Of a stretch of 64,000 bases of DNA, positions 26,701 through 34,779 are shown piece after piece. The position numbers and the translations under genes were made by a program. The notes under the pieces were generated by a model. It was not told the DNA's origin. It did no database searches and worked only from the letters and a program-made list of their open reading frames with translations. Position 1 is the stretch's first letter. Each line of letters opens with the position of its first letter. Source of the stretch: Arthrobacter sp. 24S4-2. GTDB lineage: Bacteria > Actinomycetota > Actinomycetes > Actinomycetales > Micrococcaceae. The stretch lies in the NCBI RefSeq assembly GCF_005280255.1, contig NZ_CP040018.1, forward strand, positions 5,394,001 to 5,458,000. Reading direction: 5' to 3'.

Positions 26701-28642
26701 CGGCATCGACTCGCAGCGGGAAGACTTCACGGTTGCCGGCATCGGCGACATGAGCGGCGACGTGTTCGGCAACGGGATGCTCCTCTCAAACCACATCCGG
26801 CTCGTGGCAGCCTTCGACCACCTGCACATCTTCCTGGACCCGGCTCCGGACCCGGCGGTTTCGCTGGCGGAACGCCGCCGCCTGTTCATGCTGCCACGAT
26901 CGTCGTGGGCGGACTACGACGCCTCGCTGATCAGCCCGGGCGGCGGAGTGTATTCGCGCCATGCCAAGTCCATCCCCATCACCGCCCCGGTAGTTTCGGC
27001 GCTCGGGCTCCCGGGCACGACGTCCAAGATGACTCCGCCCGAGCTGCTGCAGGCCATCCTGCGCGCGCCGGTGGACCTTATCTACAACGGCGGCATCGGG
27101 ACATACATCAAGGCCTCCTCCGAAACTCATGGCGAGGTGGGCGACAAGGCAAACGACCCCGTCAGGATCAACGGCAATGAGGTCCGTGCCAAGATCATCG
27201 CCGAGGGGGGCAATCTCGGCGTCACCCAGCTCGGCCGGATTGAAGCCGCCCTGGGCGGCGTCCTGCTCAACACCGATGCGATCGACAATTCGGCCGGGGT
27301 GGACTGCTCGGACCATGAGGTCAACATCAAGATCTTCATCGACCGCATGATCGCCACAGGCAGGATGGGAGCGTCCGAACGCGCCGGGTTCCTGCACTCG
27401 CTCACGGACGAAGTGGCACGGCTTGTGCTGAAGAACAACCAGGACCAGAACACCCTGCTGCTCAACGACCGGGCCCTGGTCCTGAATTGGAGCCCCGGCT
27501 TCGAGCGAACCATGGACTGGCTGGAGAACGCCTCCGACCTTGACCGGCGCCTGGAAGGACTGCCCAGCGCCGAACAGCTCCATGCGCGGCTGCTGACCGG
27601 CAAAGGCCTCACGGCACCCGAATTGTCCGTGCTGGCGGCCTACGCCAAGATCGAACTTGCCAAGGAACTGAACGAGAGCGACGTCGCCGAGGACCCGTGG
27701 TTCGAACGCGTACTCCGCAGCTACTTCCCGCACCAGCTCGCGGACCGATTTGGCCCGGAACTCAATGCCCACCCGCTGCGCCGGCAGATCATCTGCACCG
27801 TCCTGGCCAACGACATGATCAACCTCGGCGGAATCACTTTCGCCTTCCGGACCATCGAGGAAACCACCGCCACCGCCGCAGCTGTTGCCAGGGCATTCAT
27901 CGCAACCCGCGAAGCATACGACCTGCAGCGGTTCGTGGACCGGGTGGCCGAGCTGCCCCCCGAGGTCCCCAGCGAACACGCCGCAGAGCTGACCCTGCAT
28001 ATGCGCCGGATCCTCGACCGGGCCATCCGGTGGTACGTCACCCACGACCATCGTGACCAGCCCGTTGCCGGGGCCCTCGCCAGGATCACGCCCACGCTGG
28101 AGCTGCTGCGGAACAGAACCCGGGACTTCCTGCGCGGTGACAGCATCGACCTCGTCGAGGAACGGCAGGCACACTGGGACGGCGTCGGGCTGCCCCATGA
28201 CCTGGTACGCCGCGCCGCCGACCTCCTTGAGAGCTTCGGGCTGCTGGACATCTCCCTGATATCGGAACAGATCGATGAACCCATCGAACGGATCACGGAC
28301 CTGTACTGGACAGTGTTTGCGCGGATCGGCGCACTCAAGTTACTGCTGCGCATCACGGCTCTTCCCCGGGAGAACCGGTGGGAGGCACTCGCCCGGGCAG
28401 CACTGCGTGACGATGTCTATTCAGCCGTTGCCGACATGACGATTTCGGTGATGGAGATGACGAAGGGCGCTGACGCCGAAGGTGCTGATTCAATCGAGCG
28501 GATCGTGGCCTGGGAACGCGGCCACCAGGAGCAGCTGGTGCGGATCAAGGACACGTTCGCGGAAGCCACCAGGCCCGGACAGACTGACATCCACTCGATC
28601 TCAGTGGCGCTCAAGCTGCTGCGGACGCTGGTGCGGCACTAG
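23762..28642 (+). CDS. NAD-specific glutamate dehydrogenase, large (about 180 kDa) type
   Basis: A 1626-residue enzyme of the L_180 class of NAD-dependent glutamate dehydrogenases, which convert glutamate to 2-oxoglutarate and ammonium for catabolism. The N-terminal half is a regulatory region with ACT-like segments. The catalytic core contains GAKGGFYPKRLP near residue 842 and GGIGTYIKASSETHGEVGDKAND-type residues from about 1109, continuing with EGGNLGVTQLGRIE. GGAGG-like GGAGGCGCAGTGGC precedes the ATG. It stands alone; its stop overlaps a small convergent gene in CTAG. The size is typical of the family, with no sign of truncation. Confidence 0.95.
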   Translation: MSRKAVHTEDAPAPGHPGPDQPFLAAYYEHVAPEDLQSYSPENLEQRAAAHRGLAGVRPPGTAAVDVLNESDASVLLVVTDAMPHLLHSLTAELARENESIRLLVHPTFLVRRDPETHQLLEIRPGSPQSGLPAGIAHSADPAAADTANDPPGWSSESWVAAEIGRLPGARGIRELVANVQRVLADVKLVADDTPAIHSRLAQATGTVDRLSSGSAPTPEQLGELLRWLDRGNFLFLGYCEYEYSAADGRAALKLRPGTGLGLLREDRPEASQSSPGIPHSEVFTLSISDMRCSVPRPAYPDEIHIQTFERTGRATGEMRFVGLFAPGATGRSVRRIPVIRDKVQAVQRHFGFTEASHPGKQLLAVLESFPLDELFHLDPEELSRLSREILLLQAHHQTRVFLRADSYGRFMSALVFIPRHRYSTAVRLRIEQELKQAFRSSSLEFEVRVSESPMARVFFRILLPVGGARDVDAAALERSLVSATRTWAEGLDEALRDRLPSPEAGRLSVLWSAAFPASYRADFEVEDAVEDIRRFEKFDLDGAGGRPLSDPQLAVYFRTDASPTLAEDARIRLYLTEPQSLTQILPFFHNLGLEVLNQRPFDVVRGSNRPLFLYDLGVKYPPGVDPAGTSALLADAFSAAVRGDEESDRFDALVLREELTWRKVVILRSYAKYLRQLGTIYTYGFIADTLLANVPATHALLGLFHARFDPELSPSRRLQDTAAARAAVAEAIDAVPSLEADRLLRTFLNLIEATTRTNFFRHRPYLSFKLRPSDIPGAPYPRPRFEIWVYSPRVEGVHLRFGPVARGGLRWSDRREDFRTEILGLVKAQTVKNSVIVPTGAKGGFYPKRLPSPASDRTAWLKEGEESYKDFVRGLLDVTDNLDTSDVGTAPSRGTRGTPGRVISPENVVRHDDDDYYLVVAADKGTAAFSDTANGVAFEYGFWLGDAFASGGSVGYDHKQMGITAQGAWESVKHHFSELGIDSQREDFTVAGIGDMSGDVFGNGMLLSNHIRLVAAFDHLHIFLDPAPDPAVSLAERRRLFMLPRSSWADYDASLISPGGGVYSRHAKSIPITAPVVSALGLPGTTSKMTPPELLQAILRAPVDLIYNGGIGTYIKASSETHGEVGDKANDPVRINGNEVRAKIIAEGGNLGVTQLGRIEAALGGVLLNTDAIDNSAGVDCSDHEVNIKIFIDRMIATGRMGASERAGFLHSLTDEVARLVLKNNQDQNTLLLNDRALVLNWSPGFERTMDWLENASDLDRRLEGLPSAEQLHARLLTGKGLTAPELSVLAAYAKIELAKELNESDVAEDPWFERVLRSYFPHQLADRFGPELNAHPLRRQIICTVLANDMINLGGITFAFRTIEETTATAAAVARAFIATREAYDLQRFVDRVAELPPEVPSEHAAELTLHMRRILDRAIRWYVTHDHRDQPVAGALARITPTLELLRNRTRDFLRGDSIDLVEERQAHWDGVGLPHDLVRRAADLLESFGLLDISLISEQIDEPIERITDLYWTVFARIGALKLLLRITALPRENRWEALARAALRDDVYSAVADMTISVMEMTKGADAEGADSIERIVAWERGHQEQLVRIKDTFAEATRPGQTDIHSISVALKLLRTLVRH

Positions 28643-28902
28643 GCGATGGCCCTGGCTGCGGCCGTCACATTCGGCAGGGAGTCGAGCTGGAAGCCGCAGC
28701 TGCACCGCCACAGGGCCGGGAGTTCAGCAGGGGCCTCGGCAGCGTCATAGGAGTAGGCGTATTCAGCCGGGCCGGAGCTCGGAGTGGTCCACTCCATTGC
28801 GGCTCCGCAGTGGAACGGTGCGCCAAATGACAGTAGGGGCTCAGCTGTAGCCAGCCCCGAAATGTACCCGGGAAATTCAGCGAGGGTTACCAACTGCCAC
28901 AC
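28639..28902 (-). CDS. Small cysteine-containing protein, unknown
   Basis: An 87-codon frame with two cysteine-containing knots, FHCGAAMEW and LWRCSCGFQLD, which together could form a small zinc site. Hydrophobic and charged residues are evenly spread, and there is no signal peptide. AAGGAG lies just before the GTG at 28902; an in-frame TTG nine bases later is better spaced, so the exact start is unsure. It overlaps the glutamate dehydrogenase stop by the tetranucleotide CTAG. I do not recognise a family. Confidence 0.5.
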   Translation of the reverse strand: MWQLVTLAEFPGYISGLATAEPLLSFGAPFHCGAAMEWTTPSSGPAEYAYSYDAAEAPAELPALWRCSCGFQLDSLPNVTAAARAIA

Positions 28903-29125
28903 GACTCCTTATGCAAACCGCCCAAAACACGGATAGTAAGCATACATACAAATCCGCGTGACGGCCATCACGGCGACTGCCGGATATGTCCGGACGCGGA
29001 GGCCGGCCCCTGCGCCCACCGCCGCGACACCGACAGTTCTCCGGACGCTTACGCGCAGGAAACACCGCGGAAATGGCCCCCTCTTAGGCTTATTTTGCAT
29101 AACCCTTCGGCGAATCGAGGCAGCG

Positions 29126-29629
29126 ATGCAGACCAACCCCCGACTCAACATCAGGCAGGTCACCTGGGCCAACCCCGTGGGCGCCGACCTGCGTGCAGCA
29201 CAGCAGGCGGAACTGGATGCCCGCTTCGGCACGAAGGACCACGAACCCGGACCGCCGCCGTCGGAAGTGGACACGGCTGTTTTCCTGGTGGCCTACGAGA
29301 AGAGCTCGGGGCAGCCCGTTGGCTGCGGCGGACTGAGGATGCTGGACTCCACGACGGCGGAGATCAAGCGCCTCTACGTCCTCCCGTACACGCGCGGTTC
29401 CGGCGTGGCGAGTTCCATCCTGGCTGCCCTGGAGGCGCACGCATATGGCATGGGCGTCACATCCATCACCGCCGAAGCGGGCTCGGCCCAGCCCGACGGA
29501 CGGAACTTCTACCAGAGCTGCGGCTTTGACGAAGTGCCGAACTTCGGCCCATACATCGGCGTGGAGCACTCGTACTGTTACGCCAAAAAGATCGATTCCC
29601 ACAGCGCCGCCCACACGGCGATGGCCTGA
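29126..29629 (+). CDS. GNAT-family N-acetyltransferase
   Basis: A 167-residue acetyltransferase with acetyl-CoA motif A in IKRLYVLPYTRGSGVASSIL and the C-terminal NFYQSCGFDEVPNFGPY segment typical of the family. It transfers acetyl from acetyl-CoA to an amine, substrate unknown. I start at ATG 29126 with GAGG upstream; the frame extends to 28958 but that part is repetitive Thr/Ala/Arg sequence across the promoter. Monocistronic, with no clear functional neighbour. Confidence 0.88.
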   Translation: MQTNPRLNIRQVTWANPVGADLRAAQQAELDARFGTKDHEPGPPPSEVDTAVFLVAYEKSSGQPVGCGGLRMLDSTTAEIKRLYVLPYTRGSGVASSILAALEAHAYGMGVTSITAEAGSAQPDGRNFYQSCGFDEVPNFGPYIGVEHSYCYAKKIDSHSAAHTAMA

Positions 29630-29684
29630 CGGCGTGAACCGCCCGCCGCCGCCGTCACACTGCGGGCGGCGGGCCGCTGTCGGC

Positions 29685-29690
29685 TAATCT
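29685..29690 (+). promoter_or_regulatory. -10 box of a leaderless promoter
   Basis: TAATCT is followed by six bases and then the thioesterase ATG. There is no Shine-Dalgarno. This is the canonical actinobacterial leaderless arrangement. Confidence 0.6.
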
Positions 29691-29696
29691 CGCATT

Positions 29697-30131
29697 ATGG
29701 AATCGGCAGACATCACTTTCCGCACGCGCAAATGGGTGCGCCCTGAGGACCTCAACGCCAACGGCACGCTGTTCGGCGGAAGCCTGCTGAAATGGATCGA
29801 CGAGGAAGCGGCCATCTATGCCATCCTCCAGCTCGGCAATGGCCGCGCAGTCACCAAGTACATCTCCGAAATCAACTTCGTCAGCTCGGCGGTGCAGGGC
29901 GACCTCATTGAGATGGGGCTGACCGCCACCCGCTTCGGCCGGACCTCACTGACCATGCGTGCCGAAGTACGGAACATGATTACGCGCCAAAGCATCCTCA
30001 CCATCGAGGAGATCGTGTTCGTCAACCTCAGCCCGCACGGCAAGCCCGAACCGCACGGCTACACCGAAATCACCTACGACCGCGACCGGATCCCCACCCA
30101 CCACCTGACGGAGACCCTGGAACAGGACTAA
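29697..30131 (+). CDS. Acyl-CoA thioesterase, hotdog fold
   Basis: A 144-residue hotdog protein of the BFIT/BACH (YciA-like) acyl-CoA hydrolase group. The catalytic-helix region is NANGTLFGGSLLKWIDEEAAIYA, and the strand ISEINFVSSAVQGDLIE follows. It hydrolyses acyl-CoA to free acid and CoA in the cytoplasm. The ATG is preceded by TAATCT at leaderless spacing. It converges with the next gene with a 20-nt gap. Confidence 0.9.
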   Translation: MESADITFRTRKWVRPEDLNANGTLFGGSLLKWIDEEAAIYAILQLGNGRAVTKYISEINFVSSAVQGDLIEMGLTATRFGRTSLTMRAEVRNMITRQSILTIEEIVFVNLSPHGKPEPHGYTEITYDRDRIPTHHLTETLEQD

Positions 30132-30151
30132 CGAACGCCGTCGGCTCCGGA

Positions 30152-31201
30152 TCAGGAACGTCCGACGGCGGCTGCCCGGCTTTTCCGGGCGGCAACCCGC
30201 AGCAGGCGGTCCCGCAGGGGCTGGGCCCGTTCGGCGAGCGCGAGGCGCGTCATGCCGGCGGACGCCAGGCGCAGGAGCTGCGTCCGGACAACCCGCTGCC
30301 TGTTGTACGCCGCGAGCGCTGCGGGAACGGGCCGGGAGTTCAGCAGCTGCGCCAGGGTTGCAGCGTCCACGAGCGCTTCGCAGGCGCCCCGCCCAAGGTT
30401 GGGCGTCATCCCGTGAGCGGCGTCGCCCACCAGCACTGACCCCTTCCGGCCATAATCGGCGAGCAGCGGTACGGTCCAGATCCGTTGGGCCAGCGTTGTC
30501 TCCGGAGCAGCGGTTTCCAGGACGCGGCCGACGGCGGCGGCGCCCCCGGCGAAGCGTGCCCGCGTTTGCCGCAGGGCCTCGGCCACATCCACTCCGGCCG
30601 GCCCCAGGCCAGACCTGAACGATGCATACCAGTAGGTCCCGCCGCGGGACGTGGGGGCAATGCCGAAGAGCGTCCCGCGACCCCAATACTCGCCGCCTGC
30701 GTCCTCCCCCACAGGCTCAGCAAGAACTCCGCGCAGCGCGAGGTACGGGGTGGGCCTTGCATCCGCGTGCCCATCCCGGAACGCCCGGCGGACCACGCTG
30801 TGCACGCCGTCCGCGCCCACCAGGAGACCGGACATGGCCGAGGTGTCCTCCACCCGCCGCGTGACGCGGTGCACCGACCGCGGCACGGCGGCCTCGAGGA
30901 CGCCGAGTAGCCCCGCCCGGGACACGCCGAGGACACCACGCACTTCAGGGGAGAGCCAGGCGATGCCGGCGCCGTCCCGAAGCGCCATGCCGCCCAACGG
31001 GACAGCAATCTTCTGCACCTCCGGCAGGATGCCCAGCGCGGCCAGGGCACGCTGCGCCTGCGGCCACATGGCGAGCGACGACTCCACCGACGGCAGTCCG
31101 GGCCGCTGCTCGTGGATGGTGACGTCGAAGCGTTGCGTGTCCAGGCCCGCCGCGAGCGCCAGGCCGGCAACGCCACCCCCAACAATGGTTATGGCTTCCA
31201 T
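30152..31201 (-). CDS. FAD-dependent monooxygenase (PHBH-like fold)
   Basis: A 349-residue flavoprotein. The dinucleotide motif VGGGVAGLALAAGL is at residues 7-20, LVGADGVHSVVRR matches the DG motif that binds FAD and NAD(P)H, and VLVGDAAHGMTPNLGRGACEAL is the GD motif. Such enzymes hydroxylate aromatic or terpenoid substrates. The protein is shorter than typical aromatic hydroxylases, and its substrate is unknown. It lies downstream of pobA on the same strand with an 82-nt gap that carries two copies of CTGTGAAGCCCGA (31224-31236 and 31239-31251). Confidence 0.88.
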   Translation of the reverse strand: MEAITIVGGGVAGLALAAGLDTQRFDVTIHEQRPGLPSVESSLAMWPQAQRALAALGILPEVQKIAVPLGGMALRDGAGIAWLSPEVRGVLGVSRAGLLGVLEAAVPRSVHRVTRRVEDTSAMSGLLVGADGVHSVVRRAFRDGHADARPTPYLALRGVLAEPVGEDAGGEYWGRGTLFGIAPTSRGGTYWYASFRSGLGPAGVDVAEALRQTRARFAGGAAAVGRVLETAAPETTLAQRIWTVPLLADYGRKGSVLVGDAAHGMTPNLGRGACEALVDAATLAQLLNSRPVPAALAAYNRQRVVRTQLLRLASAGMTRLALAERAQPLRDRLLRVAARKSRAAAVGRS

Positions 31202-31283
31202 GGACCGATGTTATGCCCGACGGCTGTGAAGCCCGACCCTGTGAAGCCCGACGGCGGCAGCCGCGTTGCGCGGCCCCGGGCTG

Positions 31284-32471
31284 CTAGGCGGAAGGCCATC
31301 CGGTGTACGCCTCGGCGAGGTATGCCTTGCCGTGCCGGGATGAGACCACGGAGTTGAGTTCGCCGAGCTGGCGGGCGCGGGAGAAGTCGTCGGCATCCGC
31401 CGGAGTGTGGAGCATGGAGGTCATCCAGTAGGAGAACTGCTGGGCCTTCCACACACGTTCGAGGGCGCGGTCGCTGTACGCGTCCAGGAGCGCAGAGGAC
31501 CCGCCGTGGTAGTAGCTGTCCAGTCCCTCAAACAGGACCTTGACGTCATGGATGGCCAGGTTCAGACCCTTGGCCCCGGTGGGCGGGACAGTGTGCGCTG
31601 CGTCCCCGGCCAGGAAAAGCTTGCCGTGGCGCATCGGCGCGTGCACGAAGCTGCGGAACTTCAGCACCATCTTGTCGAGGACCGGGCCCTCCTTGAGCTC
31701 GAAGCCGTTGCCGTTCACCCGGCTCCGGAACGCGTCCCAGATGCGCTCCTCGCTCCAGTCGTTCACGTCCTCGTTGGGGTCGCACTGGAAGTACATCCGC
31801 TGTACGGTCTCGGTCCGCTGGCTGATCAGGGCAAAGCCGTTGTCCGAATTGGCGTAGATCAGCTCGTCGGAGCTGCGGGGCGCTTCAGCCAGGATGCCGA
31901 ACCAGGCGAAGGGGTATTCGTGGAAGTACCACTTGCGCTGCGCCTCCGGGATCTGGAAGCGGCAGTGGCTGCGGGACCCGTCGGCACCGGTGATGAAATC
32001 GGCCTGCAGCTCGTAGTCCGTGCCGTCCGCATCCGTGAACCAGACCTTCGGCGATCCCTCGATGTCGTGGATGGTGGTGTCCGTGACGGTGAAGCGGACA
32101 TCCCCACCGTCGGCCTCGCGGCGTGCGGCGAGGTCCATGAACACGTCTGTCTGCGGGTACAGCCACACGGACTCCCCCACCAGGTCCTTGAAGTCGATCC
32201 GGTGGCTTTCGCCGTTGAAGCGCAGCTCGATGCCGTCGTGCCGGTCCCCTTCCCGCAGCACCCGGTCCGAGACGCCGCTGTCCACCAGCATGTTTACGGT
32301 ACCGTGTTCCAGGATGCCGGCACGAACGGTCTCCTGGATTTCCTGGCGGCTGCGGATTTCGATCACGGTGGATTCGATGCCGGACTTGGCCAGCAGGTGG
32401 GAGAGCATCAGTCCGGCCGGGCCTGCGCCCAGAATGGCCACTTGGGTGGTGATGACTTTACGGGCTGCCAT
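31284..32471 (-). CDS. pobA: 4-hydroxybenzoate 3-monooxygenase
   Basis: A 395-residue flavoprotein, the standard PobA length. It converts 4-hydroxybenzoate, NADPH and O2 to protocatechuate. Motifs: ILGAGPAGLMLSHLLAKSG for FAD, RAGILEHGTVNMLVDSGV typical of PHBH, GADGSRSHCR (DG motif) and LAGDAAHTVPPTGAKGLNLAIHD (GD motif). The product feeds the pca genes at the right end of the window. An inverted repeat related to one beside the IclR gene lies about 100 nt upstream, suggesting control by that regulator. Confidence 0.96.
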   Translation of the reverse strand: MAARKVITTQVAILGAGPAGLMLSHLLAKSGIESTVIEIRSRQEIQETVRAGILEHGTVNMLVDSGVSDRVLREGDRHDGIELRFNGESHRIDFKDLVGESVWLYPQTDVFMDLAARREADGGDVRFTVTDTTIHDIEGSPKVWFTDADGTDYELQADFITGADGSRSHCRFQIPEAQRKWYFHEYPFAWFGILAEAPRSSDELIYANSDNGFALISQRTETVQRMYFQCDPNEDVNDWSEERIWDAFRSRVNGNGFELKEGPVLDKMVLKFRSFVHAPMRHGKLFLAGDAAHTVPPTGAKGLNLAIHDVKVLFEGLDSYYHGGSSALLDAYSDRALERVWKAQQFSYWMTSMLHTPADADDFSRARQLGELNSVVSSRHGKAYLAEAYTGWPSA

Positions 32472-32572
32472 GGTGTTCCTCGCTTCATTGCGCGGCCCCG
32501 GCGGAAGTGTCCGGTGGCCTGTTGGATCGTCTGGCTAACAGTGTGCGCCGCGGCCCGTGATCCGCGTTACAG

Positions 32573-32593
32573 AAATTCCGTTGAATGGAATTT
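32573..32593. promoter_or_regulatory. Putative IclR operator upstream of pobA
   Basis: AAATTCC-GTTGAAT-GGAATTT is a perfect 7-7-7 inverted repeat 102 nt before the pobA start. Its core TTCCGTTGAATGG recurs with one change next to the divergent IclR/MFS promoters. Confidence 0.6.
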
Positions 32594-32613
32594 TCCGGGC
32601 AGTCTCACGCCGG

Positions 32614-33381
32614 TCAGTCCCGCCAGTCGGCTGCGCTGTGCGATTCAGCTAGGCGGCGCCCGATACCCCGGGCGGCCGTCTGCAGTGCGGGCACCAGCGC
32701 CTGCAGGCGCACCTCCCGCAGGGGAACCACGACGCCGATCGCGGCCACCGTCCGCTTCTTCCGGTCCATCACCGGGACGGCGATCCCCCAGGTATCCGGA
32801 TCCACCACGCCGGCCAGCTGCGCGTAGCCCTGGTGCGCCGCCTCACCCAGCTGGATCCGCAGCTCCTCGCGGGTCAGCCGCCCGGCCGGATCCGAAAAGC
32901 CGTCAAGGTACTCCGCCTGGACGGCGTGGGGCTGGTTAGCCATCAGGACCAGCCCCGCGGACGACACATGCACGGGCATGCGGCCCGCCACCTGGGCCCG
33001 GTTGGCCACCGAGCCGCGCCGGGACAGCCGCTCCACAAAGAGAGCTTCCCAGCCGTCCAGCACGGCAAGGTTCACGTTCTGGTTCAGCACCTGCTGGATG
33101 TCCTCCATGAAGGGCATCGCGGCCTGGCGCAGCTCGAGCGTGGGGGAATTTCGGTTCACCAGCTCCCACAGCCGAAGGCCCAGCTGCACCGTGCCGCCGG
33201 GCCCGACGTCCAGGAGTCCATGGCCGGCCAATTGCCGGACCAGCCGGTGGGCCGTCGTCAGCGGCAGCCCGGCCCGGGCGGCCAGTTCGGAGAGCTGCAG
33301 GACGTTGATGCCTTCGGGAAAGGCGGAAATAACGCGGACTACACGGTCCACCACCGAATCGCCTGACCCTGAGTTGGCCAC
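32614..33381 (-). CDS. IclR-family transcriptional regulator (PobR-like role)
   Basis: A 255-residue IclR protein. An N-terminal winged helix-turn-helix covers about residues 8-65 (INVLQLSELAARAGLPLTTA then HRLVRQL), and the effector domain follows. I choose the GTG at 33381 because GGAAGG lies before it; the frame open to 33486 crosses the promoter. It is placed between pobA and a divergent aromatic-acid transporter, so it most likely responds to 4-hydroxybenzoate or protocatechuate and controls both. The TTCC(A/G)TTGAATGG motif at its own promoter and at pobA supports this inference. Confidence 0.9.
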   Translation of the reverse strand: MANSGSGDSVVDRVVRVISAFPEGINVLQLSELAARAGLPLTTAHRLVRQLAGHGLLDVGPGGTVQLGLRLWELVNRNSPTLELRQAAMPFMEDIQQVLNQNVNLAVLDGWEALFVERLSRRGSVANRAQVAGRMPVHVSSAGLVLMANQPHAVQAEYLDGFSDPAGRLTREELRIQLGEAAHQGYAQLAGVVDPDTWGIAVPVMDRKKRTVAAIGVVVPLREVRLQALVPALQTAARGIGRRLAESHSAADWRD

Positions 33382-33389
33382 GTCTTTCC

Positions 33390-33402
33390 TTCCATTGAAT
33401 GG
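33390..33402. promoter_or_regulatory. Second TTCCATTGAATGG site, IclR/MFS intergenic
   Basis: TTCCATTGAATGG contains the dyad CCATT-G-AATGG and differs at one base from the core of the pobA-upstream site. It lies just before the IclR start codon and 110 nt upstream of the divergent transporter gene. Confidence 0.5.
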
Positions 33403-33513
33403 TTTGAAGTGTCCCACACAACACGGTGCAGTGGTACAAATCTCAAAAGGGGAACCTCCGGTCCCGGCGGGACCGCCAGCAATCAACCGGCAAACATCGA
33501 TCCTGAGGTAGCA

Positions 33514-34779
33514 ATGTCAACGACGTCGTTGGAACACAAATCACGCTGGCCTGTCTGGCTATGCTGGCTGGCCATGGTCCTGGACGGCTTTGACCTCGTG
33601 GTCCTGGGAACGGTGATCCCCACCCTCATCAAGACCCACGAACTTGGCTTCGACGCCGTCGGCGCCACGTTCGCCGCAACGATCTCGCTCGTGGGCGTGG
33701 GCCTCGGCGCCCTGTTCATTGCCCCGCTTTCGGACCGCTTTGGCCGGCGGAACCTGCTGGTGGCGTGCGTTACGTGGTTCTCCATTTTCACCATCGCCGT
33801 GGTCTTCGCCCCCAACGTGGCCATCTTCAGCCTCTTCCGGCTGCTGGCCGGCCTGGGGCTGGGGGCCTGCCTTCCCGCCGCCCTGGCGTACATGAACGAC
33901 TACGCCCCGGCGGGATCGGCCGGAAGGTCCACCACCCGGACCATGACCGGATACCACGCCGGCGCCGTGGCCACCGCTTTCCTGGCCCTGATGGTCATCC
34001 CCGATTGGCGCGTCATGTTCGTTGTGGGCGGTGTTGCCGGTTTCGCCCTGGTGCCGTTCCTGTGGTTCAGGCTGCCCGAGACGCTGCCCGCCGTCGTGGT
34101 CCTCCCGGCACTGGACAAGGCCCCCGCGACAGAGCCCGCAGCGGCCGCCGAGGAACGCGCCAGCTTCAAGGACCTCGGCCGGAAACCATATCCCCTCATT
34201 GCCGCCGGCGTTGCCGTGGCTTCCTTCATGGGCCTGCTGCTGGTCTACGGACTGAACACCTGGCTGCCGCAGCTCATGTCCTCGGCGGGTTACACCCTCA
34301 GCGCCGGGCTCTCCCTTCTGCTGGTGCTGAACGTGGGAGCAGTCGTGGGCCTGGTGGTGGCCGGCATCCTGGCCGACAAGCACGGCACCAAGAGGATCGT
34401 GCTTCTCTGGTTCGGGCTCTCGGCGGTGTTTCTGGCCGTGCTCAGCGTCAAGATCCAGAACGAACTTCTCCTGAACGCGGCTGTCTTCGTGACCGGCGTC
34501 TTCGTCTTCAGCTCCCAGGTGCTGGTGTACGCCTGGGTCAGCCAGCTGTTCCCGGCCCGGCTGCGCGGCACCGCGCTGGGCTTCGCCGCAGGGGTGGGCC
34601 GCCTCGGCGCCATTCTTGGCCCGGCAGTGACAGGTACCCTGGTGGCCGCCGGAATCGCCTACCCCTGGGGCTTCTACGTGTTCGCCACTGCAGCCGTCCT
34701 GGCGGTTGCCGCGCTGGTGCTGGTCCCGCAGGTGGTCGCTGAAGCGGCAGGCAAGCGGACCGCCGTCGGGCCTTCCTAG
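33514..34779 (+). CDS. Aromatic acid:H+ symporter, MFS (PcaK/BenK type)
   Basis: A 421-residue, 12-span major facilitator of the aromatic acid/H+ symporter group. The DGFDLVVLG motif in span 1 and DRFGRR in loop 2-3 are diagnostic. It probably imports 4-hydroxybenzoate or protocatechuate. I start at ATG 33514, with TGAGG upstream. It is divergent from the IclR gene and pobA, giving a compact uptake-hydroxylation-regulation module. Its stop overlaps the convergent FUSC gene in CTAG. Confidence 0.93.
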   Translation: MSTTSLEHKSRWPVWLCWLAMVLDGFDLVVLGTVIPTLIKTHELGFDAVGATFAATISLVGVGLGALFIAPLSDRFGRRNLLVACVTWFSIFTIAVVFAPNVAIFSLFRLLAGLGLGACLPAALAYMNDYAPAGSAGRSTTRTMTGYHAGAVATAFLALMVIPDWRVMFVVGGVAGFALVPFLWFRLPETLPAVVVLPALDKAPATEPAAAAEERASFKDLGRKPYPLIAAGVAVASFMGLLLVYGLNTWLPQLMSSAGYTLSAGLSLLLVLNVGAVVGLVVAGILADKHGTKRIVLLWFGLSAVFLAVLSVKIQNELLLNAAVFVTGVFVFSSQVLVYAWVSQLFPARLRGTALGFAAGVGRLGAILGPAVTGTLVAAGIAYPWGFYVFATAAVLAVAALVLVPQVVAEAAGKRTAVGPS

